Shown: positions 1 through 9,155, numbered from the stretch's first letter. The stretch: 64,000 nt of DNA from Rhodocyclaceae bacterium (GCA_023383815.1 JAHDYG010000010.1:1-64000), one strand, 5' to 3'. Numbers and translations: made by a program. Notes: generated from the letters alone by a model not told the origin.

Positions 1-322
1 TGCCGTTGCGGTGGATCTGGTTCACGCACAGGTTCGAGTGCGCGCCGTAGGACAGCCCGACCGAGGCCGACGCGCGCGAGACCTCCTCCATCGCGATGAT
101 GTGCGCGAGGTAACCCATCTCGGTGCCACCGTATTCCTCGGAGACCGTCATGCCATGCACGCCCAGATCGCCGAGCTTCTTCCACAGGTCGGCGGGGAAT
201 TCGTTCACGCGGTCGATCTCGGCGGCGCGCGGGGCGATCTCGGCGGCGCAGAACGCCTGCAGCGTGTCGCGCAGGGCTTCGATGGTCTCGCCGTGGTGGA
301 AATCGAGGCTCGGGACGTTCAT
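1..322 (-). CDS. ivd: isovaleryl-CoA dehydrogenase, N-terminal part (cut by window edge)
   Basis: The first 107 codons of an acyl-CoA dehydrogenase are visible on the minus strand; the rest lies before position 1. The protein begins MNVPSLDFHHGETIEALRD and continues with the N-terminal helical domain (EFPADLWKKLGDLG, then VSEEYGG and the ASASVGLSYGAHSN segment). The SVGLSYGAHSNLC stretch is typical of isovaleryl-CoA dehydrogenases, the FAD enzyme that oxidises isovaleryl-CoA to 3-methylcrotonyl-CoA in leucine degradation. A purine-rich GGAGAAGGAGAT precedes the ATG. It is divergent from the AraC regulator at 508, which is a plausible local controller. Other short branched-chain acyl-CoA dehydrogenases cannot be fully excluded because the catalytic region is missing. 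Confidence 0.85.
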   Translation of the reverse strand, partial: MNVPSLDFHHGETIEALRDTLQAFCAAEIAPRAAEIDRVNEFPADLWKKLGDLGVHGMTVSEEYGGTEMGYLAHIIAMEEVSRASASVGLSYGAHSNLCVNQIHRNG

Positions 323-507
323 GGATGGATCTCCTTCTCCGGATGGTGTTCGGGTGCGGGCGCGGCGTGCCGGACGATTATCCTCGCTCCGGCGCCCCCG
401 TTACAGGGCGCACCAGCCCGCCAGTCGCACAAGGGTAGTCGCAAGCCGAGCGCGACAACTGCCAACAAGGTTGCAATTCGTGCCGCGCGGGGCGACGATT
501 CGGTCTC

Positions 508-1557
508 ATGCAGATCCTCGCACCGTCTCCCGCCGAACTCACGCTCGGCCGCGCCGCCACTCCGATCGCCTTCATCCGCGCGATCGTGCTCGGGTATCGC
601 CGCAGGGGAATGGATCCGGCCACCGCACTGGAGCGGGCCCGCATTCCCGCGACCGCCCTCGACGACCCGACGGCGCGCGTGACCGCCGCGCAGATGGAGG
701 CGATGTCGGGCCACGCGATGCAGGAGCTCGACGACGAAGCGCTGGGCTGGTTCTCGCGCCGCCTGCCGTGGGGCAGCTACGGCATGCTGTGCCGCGCCTC
801 GCTGACCGCCGCAACACTCGAACTCGCACTCAGGCGCTGGTGCCGTCACCACCGCCTGCTGGTCGACGACCTCACGCTCGTGTTCGGCCACGCCCGCGGC
901 GAAGCAACGATCCACATCGTCGAGACGCGTGCCTTGGGCGAGATGCGCGAGTTCTGCCTCGTCAGCTCGCTGCGCTACCTGCTCGGCTACGCCTGCTGGC
1001 TCATCGACTCGCGGATCGCGCTCAACGAGGCGAGCTTCCCCTTCCCCGCGCCCCCCCACGTCGACGCCTACCCGCATCTGTTCTCGGGGCCGCTGCGCTT
1101 TGACGCCGAGGCGGCGGGCATCCGCTTCGATGCGCGCTACCTCGCGCTGCCCCCGTGCCGCGACGAACGCGCGCTGCAGGCCATGCTGCAACGCGCGCTG
1201 CCGCTCACGGTGCTGCAGTACCGGCGCGACCGCCTGCTGGTGCACAGCGTGCGCCAGCTCCTCTGCGCCGAGCCGGGCGCGAACCACACCGCCGAGGCGC
1301 TCGCGGCGCGGCTGAACCTCTCGGTGCGCACGCTGCACCGCCAGCTCAAGGACGAAGGCGTGTCGCTGCAGCGCCTGAAGAACGAAGCCCGCCGCGAACG
1401 CGCGATCCGCCTGCTGCTGCAGACCCGCCGCCCGGTCAAGCAGATTGCGGCGGCGGTCGGCTTCGACAGCGAGAAGAGCTTTGCACGCGCCTTCCGCGAC
1501 TGGACCGGATGCGCACCGAGCCGTTTCCGCGAAGGGGATGGTGCGGGCGCAGGTTAG
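508..1557 (+). CDS. AraC-family transcriptional regulator
   Basis: A 349-residue regulator. Residues about 20-210 fit the arabinose-binding-type N-terminal domain (AraC_binding_2/PF12625-like) seen in regulators of acyl-CoA and aromatic degradation genes. The C-terminal 100 residues form the double helix-turn-helix of AraC/XylS proteins, with LAARLNLSVRTLHRQLKDEG as the first helix-turn-helix and VKQIAAAVGFDSEKSFARAFRDWTG as the second, which carries the family signature. It is divergent from the isovaleryl-CoA dehydrogenase gene across a 185-bp gap, so control of that gene is the natural inference; the effector is unknown. Its stop overlaps the convergent CoA-transferase stop by four bases. 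Confidence 0.9.
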   Translation: MQILAPSPAELTLGRAATPIAFIRAIVLGYRRRGMDPATALERARIPATALDDPTARVTAAQMEAMSGHAMQELDDEALGWFSRRLPWGSYGMLCRASLTAATLELALRRWCRHHRLLVDDLTLVFGHARGEATIHIVETRALGEMREFCLVSSLRYLLGYACWLIDSRIALNEASFPFPAPPHVDAYPHLFSGPLRFDAEAAGIRFDARYLALPPCRDERALQAMLQRALPLTVLQYRRDRLLVHSVRQLLCAEPGANHTAEALAARLNLSVRTLHRQLKDEGVSLQRLKNEARRERAIRLLLQTRRPVKQIAAAVGFDSEKSFARAFRDWTGCAPSRFREGDGAGAG

Positions 1558-2747
1558 ACGACACCCGCTGCACGCAGGGCGCCGATCCGCTCGCCGTATC
1601 CGAGCTCCGTGAGGATCGCGTCGGAGTGCGCACCGAGCCCCGGCACCGGGCCCATGCGCGCCGGCCGCTCGCCACCGAAGCCCGGCGGCTGCAACGCGGG
1701 CAGCGGGCCGGCAGGCGAGTCCACGGTGGTCCAGCGGCCGCGCGCCGCGAGCTGTGGATGCGCCCACAGGTCGGCCATCGTGCGCACATGCGCGTTCGCG
1801 ATGTCGGCGGCATCGAGGCGGGCGATCACCTCGTCGGCGCCCAGCGCCGCAAAGCACGCCTCGATCCGTGCCCGCAGCGCCTCGCGGTGGGCGTTGCGCC
1901 GGGCGCCGGTGCAGAAACGCTCGTCGCGCGCCAGGGCCGCATCCCCGAGCACGCGCTCGCAGAACACCCCCCATTCGCGTTCGTTCTGAATCCCCAGCAT
2001 CACCGTGCGCCCGTCTCCGGTGCGAAACGGCCCGTACGGCGCGATCGTCGCATGCGCCGCACCCGAACGCGGCGGCGGTTCCTGGCCGTCGTGGGCGTAG
2101 TACATCGGAAAGCCCATCCACTCGGCCATCGCATCCATCATCGCGACCTCGATACGCCGCCCGCGCCCGCTTCGCCCGCGCTCGATCAGCGCGGCGAGGA
2201 TGTTCGAGTACGCATACATGCCGGCCGCGATGTCGGCGATCGAGATGCCCGCCTTGACCTCTTCGGCAGGCGTGCCGGTAACCGACAGGAAACCCGACTC
2301 GCTCTGGATCAGGAGGTCGTAGGCCTTCTTCTGCGCATACGGCCCACCCTCGCCGTAGCCCGAAATGTCGCACACGATCAGCTTTGGCAACGCGGGCGAC
2401 AAGGCCTCGTGCGACAGGCCCAGGCGCTCGGCGGCCCCCGGCGCAAGGTTCTGCACCAGCACGTCGGCCTGCCCGAGCAGCGCATGCAGGATCTCCCGCG
2501 CGGCGGGCTGCTTGAGGTCGAGCGTGAGGCTTTCCTTCGAGCGGTTCACCCACACGAAGTGCGAGGCGAGCCCGGCGACGCGATGGTCGTACGCGCGGGC
2601 GAAGTCGCCCACGCCCGGTCGCTCGACCTTGATCACGCGCGCGCCGAGGTCGGCCAGGTGGCGCGTCGCCAGCGGCGCGGCAATCGCATGTTCGAGCGAG
2701 ACGACGGTCACGCCTTCGAGCGGCAGGCCAGTTCCGGATCCGGTCAT
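1554..2747 (-). CDS. CaiB/BaiF-type (family III) CoA-transferase
   Basis: A 397-residue class III CoA-transferase, the usual length for CaiB/BaiF/Frc enzymes, which move CoA between carboxylic acids through an aspartyl-CoA thioester. Visible family features are the opening PLEGVTVVSLEHAIAAPLATRHLADLGARVIKVERPG, the VQNLAPGAAERLGL segment and the CDISGYGEGGPYAQKKAYDLLIQ block. The ATG at 2747 is chosen because AGGAG lies about 10 bases upstream and the domain starts directly after it; the frame stays open further upstream. The next gene upstream on the same strand is an HTD2-type hydratase, a pairing known from mesaconyl-, itaconyl- and related C5 CoA pathways. The substrate is not readable from sequence. 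Confidence 0.88.
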   Translation of the reverse strand: MTGSGTGLPLEGVTVVSLEHAIAAPLATRHLADLGARVIKVERPGVGDFARAYDHRVAGLASHFVWVNRSKESLTLDLKQPAAREILHALLGQADVLVQNLAPGAAERLGLSHEALSPALPKLIVCDISGYGEGGPYAQKKAYDLLIQSESGFLSVTGTPAEEVKAGISIADIAAGMYAYSNILAALIERGRSGRGRRIEVAMMDAMAEWMGFPMYYAHDGQEPPPRSGAAHATIAPYGPFRTGDGRTVMLGIQNEREWGVFCERVLGDAALARDERFCTGARRNAHREALRARIEACFAALGADEVIARLDAADIANAHVRTMADLWAHPQLAARGRWTTVDSPAGPLPALQPPGFGGERPARMGPVPGLGAHSDAILTELGYGERIGALRAAGVV

Positions 2748-2826
2748 GCGCAGAAAACTCCTGGTTCGATGATTCGCCTTCAGGCGGCCCGAAGCGTCCC
2801 AAGCGGCGGACGATCTGCCGCGACGC

Positions 2827-3705
2827 TCATTCGAAGGCCACCTCGGCCCGCATCGCCACGCGCCCGTCGCATTCGGCCCACAGCGTGGCGGTTTCCGGGC
2901 TGCTGAGGCAGCCGCAGAGGTCGAAGTCGGCCGTGTCGAAGAGCGGACCGAGCGCGCGATACGCGTAGCGGCGCACCTGCTCGACCGGATGCGCAGCGCG
3001 AAAGGCTTCGAGCAGCAGCGTTGCAATCAGCGGACCATGGACCACGAGGCCGGGATAGCCCTCCTGGCGGGTAGCGTAGGGGTGGTCGTAGTGGATCCGG
3101 TGAGGGTTGAAGGTCAGCGCCGAGTAGCGGAACAACAGCACCGGGTCGGGGCGCACGCGCAGGCGGAACTCCGCCTCGTCCGCATCCTCGTCGATCTGCT
3201 CGCCGCCCGGCGGCGCACCCGGCCGGGCCGGTTCGCGATACACGATGTCATGTTCCTCGACCAGCGCGAGGCCGCGCTCGCCCGAGATCGTTTGCTCGAC
3301 CGTCACGAACGCCAGCTCGCCGCTGCGTCCGTGCTTGCGCTCGCAGCGCACGATACGCGAGCGGCACGCAGCCGCCTCGCCGACCCGCAGCGGCTGGCTG
3401 AACACAAGCCTTCCGCCCGCCCACATGCGGCTGGGCAACTCTACCGGCGGCAGGAACCCCCCGCGCGTGGCATGGCCATCAAGCCCGATCGCACTGCGGC
3501 GCACCTCGGGCGTGAAATACACCCAGTGCCACAGCGGCGGCAGCTCGTCGCCCTCGGCGATCGTGCCGGGATCGAGATCGAGCGTCGCCGCCAGCGCACG
3601 GGCGATGCGCAGGTCGATGCGGTCGGCGCACACCTCCTCGCGCCCGACCCACTGCGCAAGATCGAGTTTCGGGGTGTCGGGCGGTGAAACATTCGTTGAG
3701 CTCAT
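2827..3705 (-). CDS. HTD2-type acyl dehydratase, mesaconyl-C4-CoA hydratase-like
   Basis: A 292-residue protein with two hotdog halves. The N-terminal FAS1-like dehydratase half runs to about residue 150 (LWHWVYFTPEVRRSAIGLDG, FLPPVELPSRMWAGGRL). The C-terminal MaoC-like half carries the hydratase motif LFRYSALTFNPHRIHYDHPY followed by GYPGLVVHGP. This layout matches mesaconyl-C4-CoA hydratase and itaconyl-CoA hydratase. It probably hydrates an enoyl-CoA made by the CoA-transferase encoded 79 bases downstream on the same strand. The start at 3705 (MSSTNVSP) has only a weak ribosome site. The exact acyl-CoA is inference; no citramalyl- or malyl-CoA lyase gene is in view to settle it. Confidence 0.78.
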   Translation of the reverse strand: MSSTNVSPPDTPKLDLAQWVGREEVCADRIDLRIARALAATLDLDPGTIAEGDELPPLWHWVYFTPEVRRSAIGLDGHATRGGFLPPVELPSRMWAGGRLVFSQPLRVGEAAACRSRIVRCERKHGRSGELAFVTVEQTISGERGLALVEEHDIVYREPARPGAPPGGEQIDEDADEAEFRLRVRPDPVLLFRYSALTFNPHRIHYDHPYATRQEGYPGLVVHGPLIATLLLEAFRAAHPVEQVRRYAYRALGPLFDTADFDLCGCLSSPETATLWAECDGRVAMRAEVAFE

Positions 3706-3847
3706 GGGCAGTCAGCAGGCGTCCGGGAAGATTCTTGCAAGAGTACTGCCATACCGGACCAGATGTGGATCGGATGGGTCCGGCAAGGGTCGCTTTGCGT
3801 CCGCAGCGGCGTGGGGGCGGATTCGCCCCACACCGATACCCGCGCAC

Positions 3848-4375
3848 TCAACCGCCGCCCAGCTCCGGAAACAACGCCTCCGTAAACCCGAAGCGTCTGA
3901 AGTCGCGTATGCGCATCGGGAAGAGCGTGCCGGCGAGGTGGTCGCATTCGTGCTGCACGACGCGGGCATGGAAGCCTTCGGCGACGCGGTCGATGGGTTC
4001 GCCTTCGGGGGTGAGGCCCTGGTAGCGGATGCGGGTAAAGCGCGGGACGACGCCGCGCAGGCCGGGGACGGAGAGGCAGCCTTCCCAGCCGTCTTCGGTT
4101 TCGTCGGTGAGCGGCGTGAGGACGGGATTGACGAGCACGGTGCGCGGCACCGGGGGTGCGTCGGGGTAGCGTTCGCTGCGTTCGAAGCCGAACAGAACGA
4201 CCTGCAGGTCGACGCCGATCTGCGGGGCGGCGATGCCGACGCCGCCGCGGGCGGCCATGGTGTCGAAGAGGTCGGTGACGAGTTCGGCCAGTTCGGAGGT
4301 GCCGAAGGCCGTTACCGGGGTGGCCGGCTGCAGCAGGCGTGGGTCGCCCATGCGGAGAACGGTTCGGACGGTCAT
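3848..4375 (-). CDS. def: peptide deformylase
   Basis: A 175-residue peptide deformylase, which removes the formyl group from the N-terminal methionine of new proteins. All three family motifs are present: GVGIAAPQ at residues 45-52, EGCLS at 98-102 with metal ligand Cys100, and QHECDHLAG at 141-149 with ligands His142 and His146 and catalytic Glu143. The order and length fit type I enzymes. The gene is not next to fmt, so this may be a second deformylase copy rather than the fmt-linked one. It lies between the dioxygenase gene upstream and the hydratase gene downstream on the same strand, with gaps of 61 and 142 bases. Confidence 0.95.
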   Translation of the reverse strand: MTVRTVLRMGDPRLLQPATPVTAFGTSELAELVTDLFDTMAARGGVGIAAPQIGVDLQVVLFGFERSERYPDAPPVPRTVLVNPVLTPLTDETEDGWEGCLSVPGLRGVVPRFTRIRYQGLTPEGEPIDRVAEGFHARVVQHECDHLAGTLFPMRIRDFRRFGFTEALFPELGGG

Positions 4376-4436
4376 GGGCGGTTCCTGTCGGCGTGGGTTC
4401 GCGGCGGCGTCAGCGGAACGGGGATCCTGCCACGAA

Positions 4437-5099
4437 TCAGGCCGTATCGGATTCGAACAATCCGGCGAGGACCGGTGACAGCACGAAATCGAACTCCGCC
4501 GCGAGTTCGGCGACCGGATCGTCCACCGGCCGGAAGTCGGCCAGCAATAGCGGGCGCAGGTCTTCCGGAACCCGCTGGAACAGGAAGTCGCCGTCGTTGA
4601 GGGGTTCGCCGACGACGTAGATCTGCGTGACGAAGGGGCGGCGCCCTTCCTCGAACACCGCGGCGTGGATGTGCGGCGTGCGGCCGGGATAGGGGACCGG
4701 GCGGATCGTGCGGAAACGGTAGCGGCCTTCGGCGTCGGTCACGGTATGGCCGAACCCCTGGAAATCCGGGTCTTCGGGCACGGTGCGGCGGTCGCGCGGA
4801 TGGCGGTAGCGGCCGTTGGCGTCGCACTGCCAGATCTCCACCCGCAGGCCCGCGAGCGGCCGGCCGTTCAGATCGAGCACCCGGCCGGCGAGATCGCTGA
4901 TCTGCCCTGCGGCCTGACCGGAACGGCCGGCCACGCGGGTGAGGTCGTTGTCCTGGTGGAGCGGCGGCGTGACCGGGTAGAACGGCCCCGCGGTCTGGCC
5001 CGGGGTGAGGACACGCTGGGCCGCCCCCAGCGGTGCGGCCAGCAGCGCGGCCCCACCGCCCAGCACCAGCCGCCTGCGCAGGTTCGATCGATCGGACAT
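4437..5099 (-). CDS. exported intradiol ring-cleavage dioxygenase-like protein
   Basis: A 220-residue member of the protocatechuate 3,4-dioxygenase / intradiol dioxygenase family. The N-terminus has three consecutive arginines then a hydrophobic run ([20 protein letters not shown]), a Tat-like export signal, so it is probably periplasmic. Family landmarks are TAGPFYP near residue 40, a Lys/Arg-free DANGRYRHP segment, and [12 protein letters not shown], which supplies a tyrosine and two histidines of the Fe(III) site. Cytoplasmic catechol and protocatechuate dioxygenases have no signal, so this belongs to the less studied exported group. The ATG at 5099 is preferred over an upstream one because it places the signal at the N-terminus. 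The substrate is unknown. Confidence 0.82.
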   Translation of the reverse strand: MSDRSNLRRRLVLGGGAALLAAPLGAAQRVLTPGQTAGPFYPVTPPLHQDNDLTRVAGRSGQAAGQISDLAGRVLDLNGRPLAGLRVEIWQCDANGRYRHPRDRRTVPEDPDFQGFGHTVTDAEGRYRFRTIRPVPYPGRTPHIHAAVFEEGRRPFVTQIYVVGEPLNDGDFLFQRVPEDLRPLLLADFRPVDDPVAELAAEFDFVLSPVLAGLFESDTA

Positions 5100-5216
5100 G
5101 GCTCGCCCTCGCAGTTGAGGAAACATGGAGAATACGACTTGCGCCGCGCAGGAGTCGTTCCCGACTTGCAGTACGACGGCGCCGCAAATCCAGCGCGCAA
5201 GTCAGACTTCAGATCC

Positions 5217-5438
5217 ATGAAACACTACGAACTCCAGCTCGACATCTCCGCGGACGAGTACCTGGCCTGGTACGCCGGGTCGGCGCGCTATGTGCTGGCG
5301 CGCAGCACGGGCGGGCAGACGATCCGCTTTCCGGCGTCCTTGCTGCAACGATTCGTGACGCCGTCGGGCGTCCACGGTACGTTCGTGCTGAGCTGCGACG
5401 ACGCGCACAAGGGCGCACGCCTGCAACGCAAGGCCTGA
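5217..5438 (+). CDS. DUF2835 family small protein
   Basis: A 73-residue protein beginning MKHYELQLDISADEYLAWY and ending in basic residues. The pattern of an N-terminal beta strand, YLAWYAGSARYVLARSTGG, then IRFPASLLQRFVTPSGVHGTFVL matches the small DUF2835 family found in Gamma- and Betaproteobacteria. Its function is not known. It is divergent from the exported dioxygenase, with 117 bases between the starts, and convergent with the isomerase-like gene whose stop lies 34 bases downstream. It has no membrane segment and no cysteine pair suggesting a metal site. The start is the only ATG that gives the complete domain. Confidence 0.8.
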   Translation: MKHYELQLDISADEYLAWYAGSARYVLARSTGGQTIRFPASLLQRFVTPSGVHGTFVLSCDDAHKGARLQRKA

Positions 5439-5472
5439 CGTCCGGGGTCGCAAGCGCCGGGAAGGCTGCGGC

Positions 5473-6075
5473 TCAGAACCCGCCCATCTCCAGCCAGCGT
5501 TCGATCTGCGGCAGGCGGTCGACGCCCCAGAAGGGTTCACCGTCGATGATCACGAAGGGCGAACCGAAGACTCCGCGTTCGATCGCGGCTTCGCACTCGG
5601 CGCGCAGGCGTGCCTTGAGTTCGTCGCCATCGAGAGCCGCGGCGAGCGCCGCGCGGTCGACGCCGAGGCCTGCGGCGAGATCGAGCACCGCATCGAGCTG
5701 CGAGATGTCACGCCCGTCGCCGAAATAGGCGCGCAGCGTCGCCAGCGCGAAACGGCGCGCGAGCGCGGGGTCGCGATCCGCCAGCCAGTAGAAGGCCCGC
5801 GCCGCGTGCTGGGTGGCGACCGGAAAGGCTTCCGGGATGCGGCACGAGAGCCCGAGAAAGCGCGCTGAGCGCTCGAAGTCGCGCACCGAATAGGGCCCCT
5901 TCAGTGGCAGGTTGGGCAAGGGCTGGCTGCCGAGCTTCTTGTACACCGCGCCGAGGAGGTAGGGCCGCCAGCGCACTTCGCGCCTGTAGCGGGCCGCGAC
6001 CTCGTCGATCTTCTCGCTCATGAAGTAGCCGTAGGGCGACGAGAAGTCGAAGTAGAAATCGATCGGTGCGCTCAT
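5473..6075 (-). CDS. 2-hydroxychromene-2-carboxylate isomerase-like DsbA-fold protein
   Basis: A 200-residue DsbA-like thioredoxin-fold protein of the 2-hydroxychromene-2-carboxylate isomerase (HCCA isomerase, NahD) family, a kappa-class GST relative. It starts IDFYFDFSSPYGYFMSEKID, where the SSPY segment replaces the CxxC of DsbA and supplies the serine that activates glutathione. It ends with the conserved VFGSPFVIIDGEPFWGVDRLPQIERWL. HCCA isomerases act in naphthalene degradation, but many homologues occur outside such pathways; nothing nearby encodes naphthalene enzymes. It follows the acyl-CoA dehydrogenase gene on the same strand, yet a strong hairpin and T-run at 6110-6183 separates them, so co-transcription is partial at best. 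Confidence 0.85.
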   Translation of the reverse strand: MSAPIDFYFDFSSPYGYFMSEKIDEVAARYRREVRWRPYLLGAVYKKLGSQPLPNLPLKGPYSVRDFERSARFLGLSCRIPEAFPVATQHAARAFYWLADRDPALARRFALATLRAYFGDGRDISQLDAVLDLAAGLGVDRAALAAALDGDELKARLRAECEAAIERGVFGSPFVIIDGEPFWGVDRLPQIERWLEMGGF

Positions 6076-6109
6076 CGGTGCGGACTCCGTGCAAGGGGGC
6101 GGTCGAGAG

Positions 6110-6183
6110 AAAAAAGTCCTGCGGATCGCGAGGGAAAGGAGAGGGAGGCCGGGAATCCCGTCACGATGTGGTCCGCAGGACTT
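6110..6183 (-). terminator. hairpin plus T-run terminator after acyl-CoA dehydrogenase
   Basis: A perfect 12-bp inverted repeat, AAGTCCTGCGGA at 6114-6125 and TCCGCAGGACTT at 6172-6183, flanks a 46-base loop that itself can fold (GGGA...TCCC). Read on the minus strand, the second arm ends in a run of T residues, as in a factor-independent terminator. It lies 61 bases after the acyl-CoA dehydrogenase stop. The large loop is unusual, so an mRNA-processing structure is the alternative. Confidence 0.6.
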
Positions 6184-6243
6184 GTGAAAACAATGACTGC
6201 GCGGGGAAGGCGGTTGCAGGCATCGCGCGCCTTCCCGTGCCGC

Positions 6244-7377
6244 TCAGAGCGCCAGCGAGCGCCCGATGACGAGGCGCTGGATGTCACTCGCGCCTTCGTA
6301 GATCTGGCACACCCGCACGTCGCGGTAGATGCGTTCGACCGGGAAATCAGTCACATAGCCGTAGCCGCCGTGCACCTGGATCGCGTCCGAACACACCGAC
6401 TCGGCCATCTCGGAGGCGAAGAGCTTGGCCATCGAAGCCTCGGTCAGGCACGGCCGCCCCGCATCCTTCAGGCTCGCGGCGTGCCACACGAGCTGGCGCG
6501 CGGCTTCGAGCCGGGTCGCCATGTCGGCGAGCCGGAAATTCACCGCCTGGTGCTCGAAGATCGGCTTGCCGAAGGTCTCGCGCTCGTGCGCGTAACGCAC
6601 CGCGGCTTCAAGCGCGGCACGCGCCATGCCCAGGCACTGCGCGGCGATGCCGATGCGCCCGGCTTCGAGGTTCGAAAGCGCGATCTTGTAGCCCTCGCCC
6701 TCGGCGCCAAGCAGCGCATCGGCGCCGACGCGGCAGTTCTCGAACAGCAGTTGCGCGGTGTCGGAGGCCTTCTGGCCCATCTTCTCCTCGATGCGGGCGA
6801 CGCTGTAGCCGGGGGTGCCGGCGGGCACGAGAAAGCAGGAAATCCCCTTCTTGCCGGCCGACTTGTCGGTGACTGCGAACACGATCGCAACATCGGCGTG
6901 CTTGCCCGAGGTGATGAACTGCTTGACGCCGTTGATGACCCACCCGTCGCCGTCCTTCACCGCGGTAGTGCGCAGCGCCGAGGCATCCGAGCCGACGTGC
7001 GGCTCGGTGAGGCAGAAGCAGCCAAGCATCTCGCCGCGCGCGAGCGGCTTCAGCCAGCGCTCCTTCTGCGCGTCGCTGCCGTAGCGGTTGGGGATGCCGC
7101 AGGACAGCGAGTTCTGCACGCTGACGATGGTCGAGGTCGCGCCGTCGCCGGCGGCGATCTCTTCGAGTGCGAGCACGAGACTCAGGTAGTCCATGCCGGC
7201 ACCGCCCCACTGCTCGGGCACGACCATGCCCATCGCGCCGAGCGCGGCAAGCTCCTTCAGGGCTTCGGCCGGGAAGGTGTGGTTGCGGTCCCATTCGGCG
7301 GCGCAAGGCGCGAGGCGCTCCTGCGCGAAGGCGCGCATCGAGTCGCGCACCATCTCCTGTTCTTCGGTGAGGATCAT
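6244..7377 (-). CDS. acyl-CoA dehydrogenase (short/medium chain type)
   Basis: A 377-residue acyl-CoA dehydrogenase, full length for the soluble FAD family. Visible landmarks are [20 protein letters not shown] (first signature, FAD and substrate contact), [10 protein letters not shown], the middle domain up to [34 protein letters not shown], and the C-terminal [35 protein letters not shown]. The IYEG glutamate is at the position of the catalytic base in short-chain (butyryl-type) enzymes. Its start overlaps the thiolase stop by four bases (ATGA), so the two are translationally coupled, and together with the thioesterase they form a LiuR-like-controlled unit. The exact chain-length preference is not readable. 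Confidence 0.92.
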   Translation of the reverse strand: MILTEEQEMVRDSMRAFAQERLAPCAAEWDRNHTFPAEALKELAALGAMGMVVPEQWGGAGMDYLSLVLALEEIAAGDGATSTIVSVQNSLSCGIPNRYGSDAQKERWLKPLARGEMLGCFCLTEPHVGSDASALRTTAVKDGDGWVINGVKQFITSGKHADVAIVFAVTDKSAGKKGISCFLVPAGTPGYSVARIEEKMGQKASDTAQLLFENCRVGADALLGAEGEGYKIALSNLEAGRIGIAAQCLGMARAALEAAVRYAHERETFGKPIFEHQAVNFRLADMATRLEAARQLVWHAASLKDAGRPCLTEASMAKLFASEMAESVCSDAIQVHGGYGYVTDFPVERIYRDVRVCQIYEGASDIQRLVIGRSLAL

Positions 7378-8558
7378 GCCGTCAGCTCCAGTGCCAGGGC
7401 GGTGGCCTCGCCGCCGCCGATGCACAGGCTCGCGACCCCGCGCTTCATGCCGTATTTCTTCAGCGCGCCAATCAGCGTGACCAGGATGCGCGCACCCGAG
7501 GCGCCGATCGGATGGCCGAGCGCGCAGGCGCCGCCGTGCACGTTGACCCGCTCGTGCGGCAGCTTGAGGTCATGCATCGCCGCCATCGTGACCACCGCGA
7601 AGGCCTCGTTGATCTCCCACAGATCGACATCGCCAACGTTCCAGCCGACCTTGCCGAGCAGCTTCTGCATCGCGCCGACCGGTGCGGTGGTGAAGAGGTT
7701 CGGCTCCTGTGCGTGGGTGGCATGCCCCAGGATCGTGGCGACCGGCGCGAGCCCGAGGCGCTCGGCGGTCGAGCGGCGCATCAGCACGAGCGCGGCGGCC
7801 CCGTCCGAGATCGAGCTCGAGTTTGCGGCTGTGACCGTGCCATCCTTGCGGAAGGCCGGCTTGAGCCCGGCGATCTTGTCGAGCTGGGCCTTGAGCGGCT
7901 GCTCGTCCTTGTCGACGACCACATCGCCCTTCCTGCCGGCGACCGTGACGGGGGCGACCTCCCACGCGAAGGACCCGTCCTGGATGGCCTTCTGCGCGCG
8001 CTGTGTCGAGGCGATCGCGAATTCATCCTGCGCGCTGCGGGTGAAGCCGTAGGCGTCGGCACATTCCTCGGCGAAGGTGCCCATCAGGCGGCCCTTCTGG
8101 TAGGCGTCCTCGAGTCCGTCGAAGAACATGTGATCGAGCATCTGGCCGTGGCCGAGGCGGTAGCCGCCGCGTGCCTTGGGCAGCAGGTAGGGTGCGTTCG
8201 TCATCGACTCCATGCCGCCGGAGATCATGATCTCGTTCGAACCGGCGAGCAGCAGGTCGCGCGCAAGCATCGTCGCCTTCATGCCCGAGCCGCAGACCTT
8301 GTGGATCGTCGTGCAGCCGGCCGACAGCGGCAGCCCCGCGCCGAGCGCCGCCTGGCGCGCGGGCGCCTGGCCTACACCGGCCTGCAGCACGTTGCCGAAG
8401 ATCACTTCCTCGACCTGTTCGGGGGTGACGCCGGCGCGCTCGACCGCTGCGCGGATCGCAACCGAACCGAGCTGCGGCGCGGTGAGGCTGGCGAAATCCC
8501 CCTGGAAACCGCCCATCGGCGTGCGGGCGGCGGAAACGATTACGACTGGATCGGACAT
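7374..8558 (-). CDS. acetyl-CoA C-acetyltransferase (thiolase)
   Basis: A 394-residue type II biosynthetic-type thiolase that interconverts two acetyl-CoA with acetoacetyl-CoA plus CoA. The acyl-carrying cysteine is in [14 protein letters not shown] near residue 90; the other catalytic parts are [24 protein letters not shown] and [13 protein letters not shown] at the C-terminus. CAGGAG precedes the ATG. It sits in a minus-strand run of thioesterase, thiolase and acyl-CoA dehydrogenase and is coupled to the latter by a four-base overlap. The context favours a role at the end of branched-chain or short-chain acyl-CoA degradation; it could also feed PHB synthesis with phaC at 10799, although it is not in the phaC operon. 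Confidence 0.93.
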   Translation of the reverse strand: MSDPVVIVSAARTPMGGFQGDFASLTAPQLGSVAIRAAVERAGVTPEQVEEVIFGNVLQAGVGQAPARQAALGAGLPLSAGCTTIHKVCGSGMKATMLARDLLLAGSNEIMISGGMESMTNAPYLLPKARGGYRLGHGQMLDHMFFDGLEDAYQKGRLMGTFAEECADAYGFTRSAQDEFAIASTQRAQKAIQDGSFAWEVAPVTVAGRKGDVVVDKDEQPLKAQLDKIAGLKPAFRKDGTVTAANSSSISDGAAALVLMRRSTAERLGLAPVATILGHATHAQEPNLFTTAPVGAMQKLLGKVGWNVGDVDLWEINEAFAVVTMAAMHDLKLPHERVNVHGGACALGHPIGASGARILVTLIGALKKYGMKRGVASLCIGGGEATALALELTA

Positions 8559-8607
8559 GACAGACTCCTGTTGCTGCGGTGCTGCGGCCGGATCTCCGCG
8601 CCGCGGT

Positions 8608-9105
8608 TCATGAATGGCGGGCGCCCTCTTGGGCGCTACCGTGCGTGCGTTCCTTCTTGCCGTGCATCGCCATGATCGTCTGCTGCATCACGGCGCACAG
8701 CGTCCATTGCTCGTCCTTGACCGCGAACACCTCGGCGCGCGTCACCAGCAGCGTGCGACCGGGTTTGACGACCTCGCCGCGGGCGACGAGGCGCTCACCG
8801 TCGGCGGGGGCGACCAGGTTGAGCTTGTACTCGACGGTGAGCACGCTGGTGTCGGCCGCGGTCAGCGTATTGGCGGCAAAGCCGCCGGCGTTGTCGGCAA
8901 TCATGCCGACGATGCCGCCATGCACGAACCCATGCTGCTGCGTGATCTCGGGACGGTTCGCGAGATGGATCTCGGTAAAACCGGGCTCGACCACCACCAG
9001 CTCGGCACCAATCAGCCCCATCGCCTGCTGCCGCGCAAAACTCGTGCGCACGCGCTCGGCGTAGGCCGGATCATGGGGCTGGAACTGCGTGGGCGGTGGG
9101 CGCAT
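8608..9105 (-). CDS. PaaI-type hotdog thioesterase
   Basis: A 165-residue single-hotdog protein of the PaaI / YdiI thioesterase group. The family motif HGGIVGMIADNAGGFAA lies near residue 60, with His-Gly-Gly and the following Asp forming the acyl-CoA binding and catalytic site, and the central strand reads VLTVEYKLNLVAPADG. Such enzymes release CoA from small or aromatic acyl-CoA thioesters. The ATG at 9105 is chosen because GGGGAGG precedes it by about seven bases; an upstream in-frame start at 9144 lacks this and would cross the region next to the operator. It is the first structural gene after the LiuR-like regulator and directly downstream of the palindrome at 9156. Confidence 0.85.
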   Translation of the reverse strand: MRPPPTQFQPHDPAYAERVRTSFARQQAMGLIGAELVVVEPGFTEIHLANRPEITQQHGFVHGGIVGMIADNAGGFAANTLTAADTSVLTVEYKLNLVAPADGERLVARGEVVKPGRTLLVTRAEVFAVKDEQWTLCAVMQQTIMAMHGKKERTHGSAQEGARHS

Positions 9106-9155
9106 CGGCAATCCTCCCCGCGCATCCGCGGGATGGGGTGGCAAGTCGAGTTTCG

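Noticed and set aside
319-2802. Long minus-strand open frame (827 codons) opposite the AraC gene and in another frame of the CoA-transferase
   Set aside because: No recognisable domain; high-GC shadow of the real genes. The 583-codon plus frame at 1155-2906 is rejected likewise.
6166-8052. Plus-strand open frame of 628 codons
   Set aside because: Antisense to the acyl-CoA dehydrogenase and thiolase genes, composition typical of reversed coding sequence, no domain.
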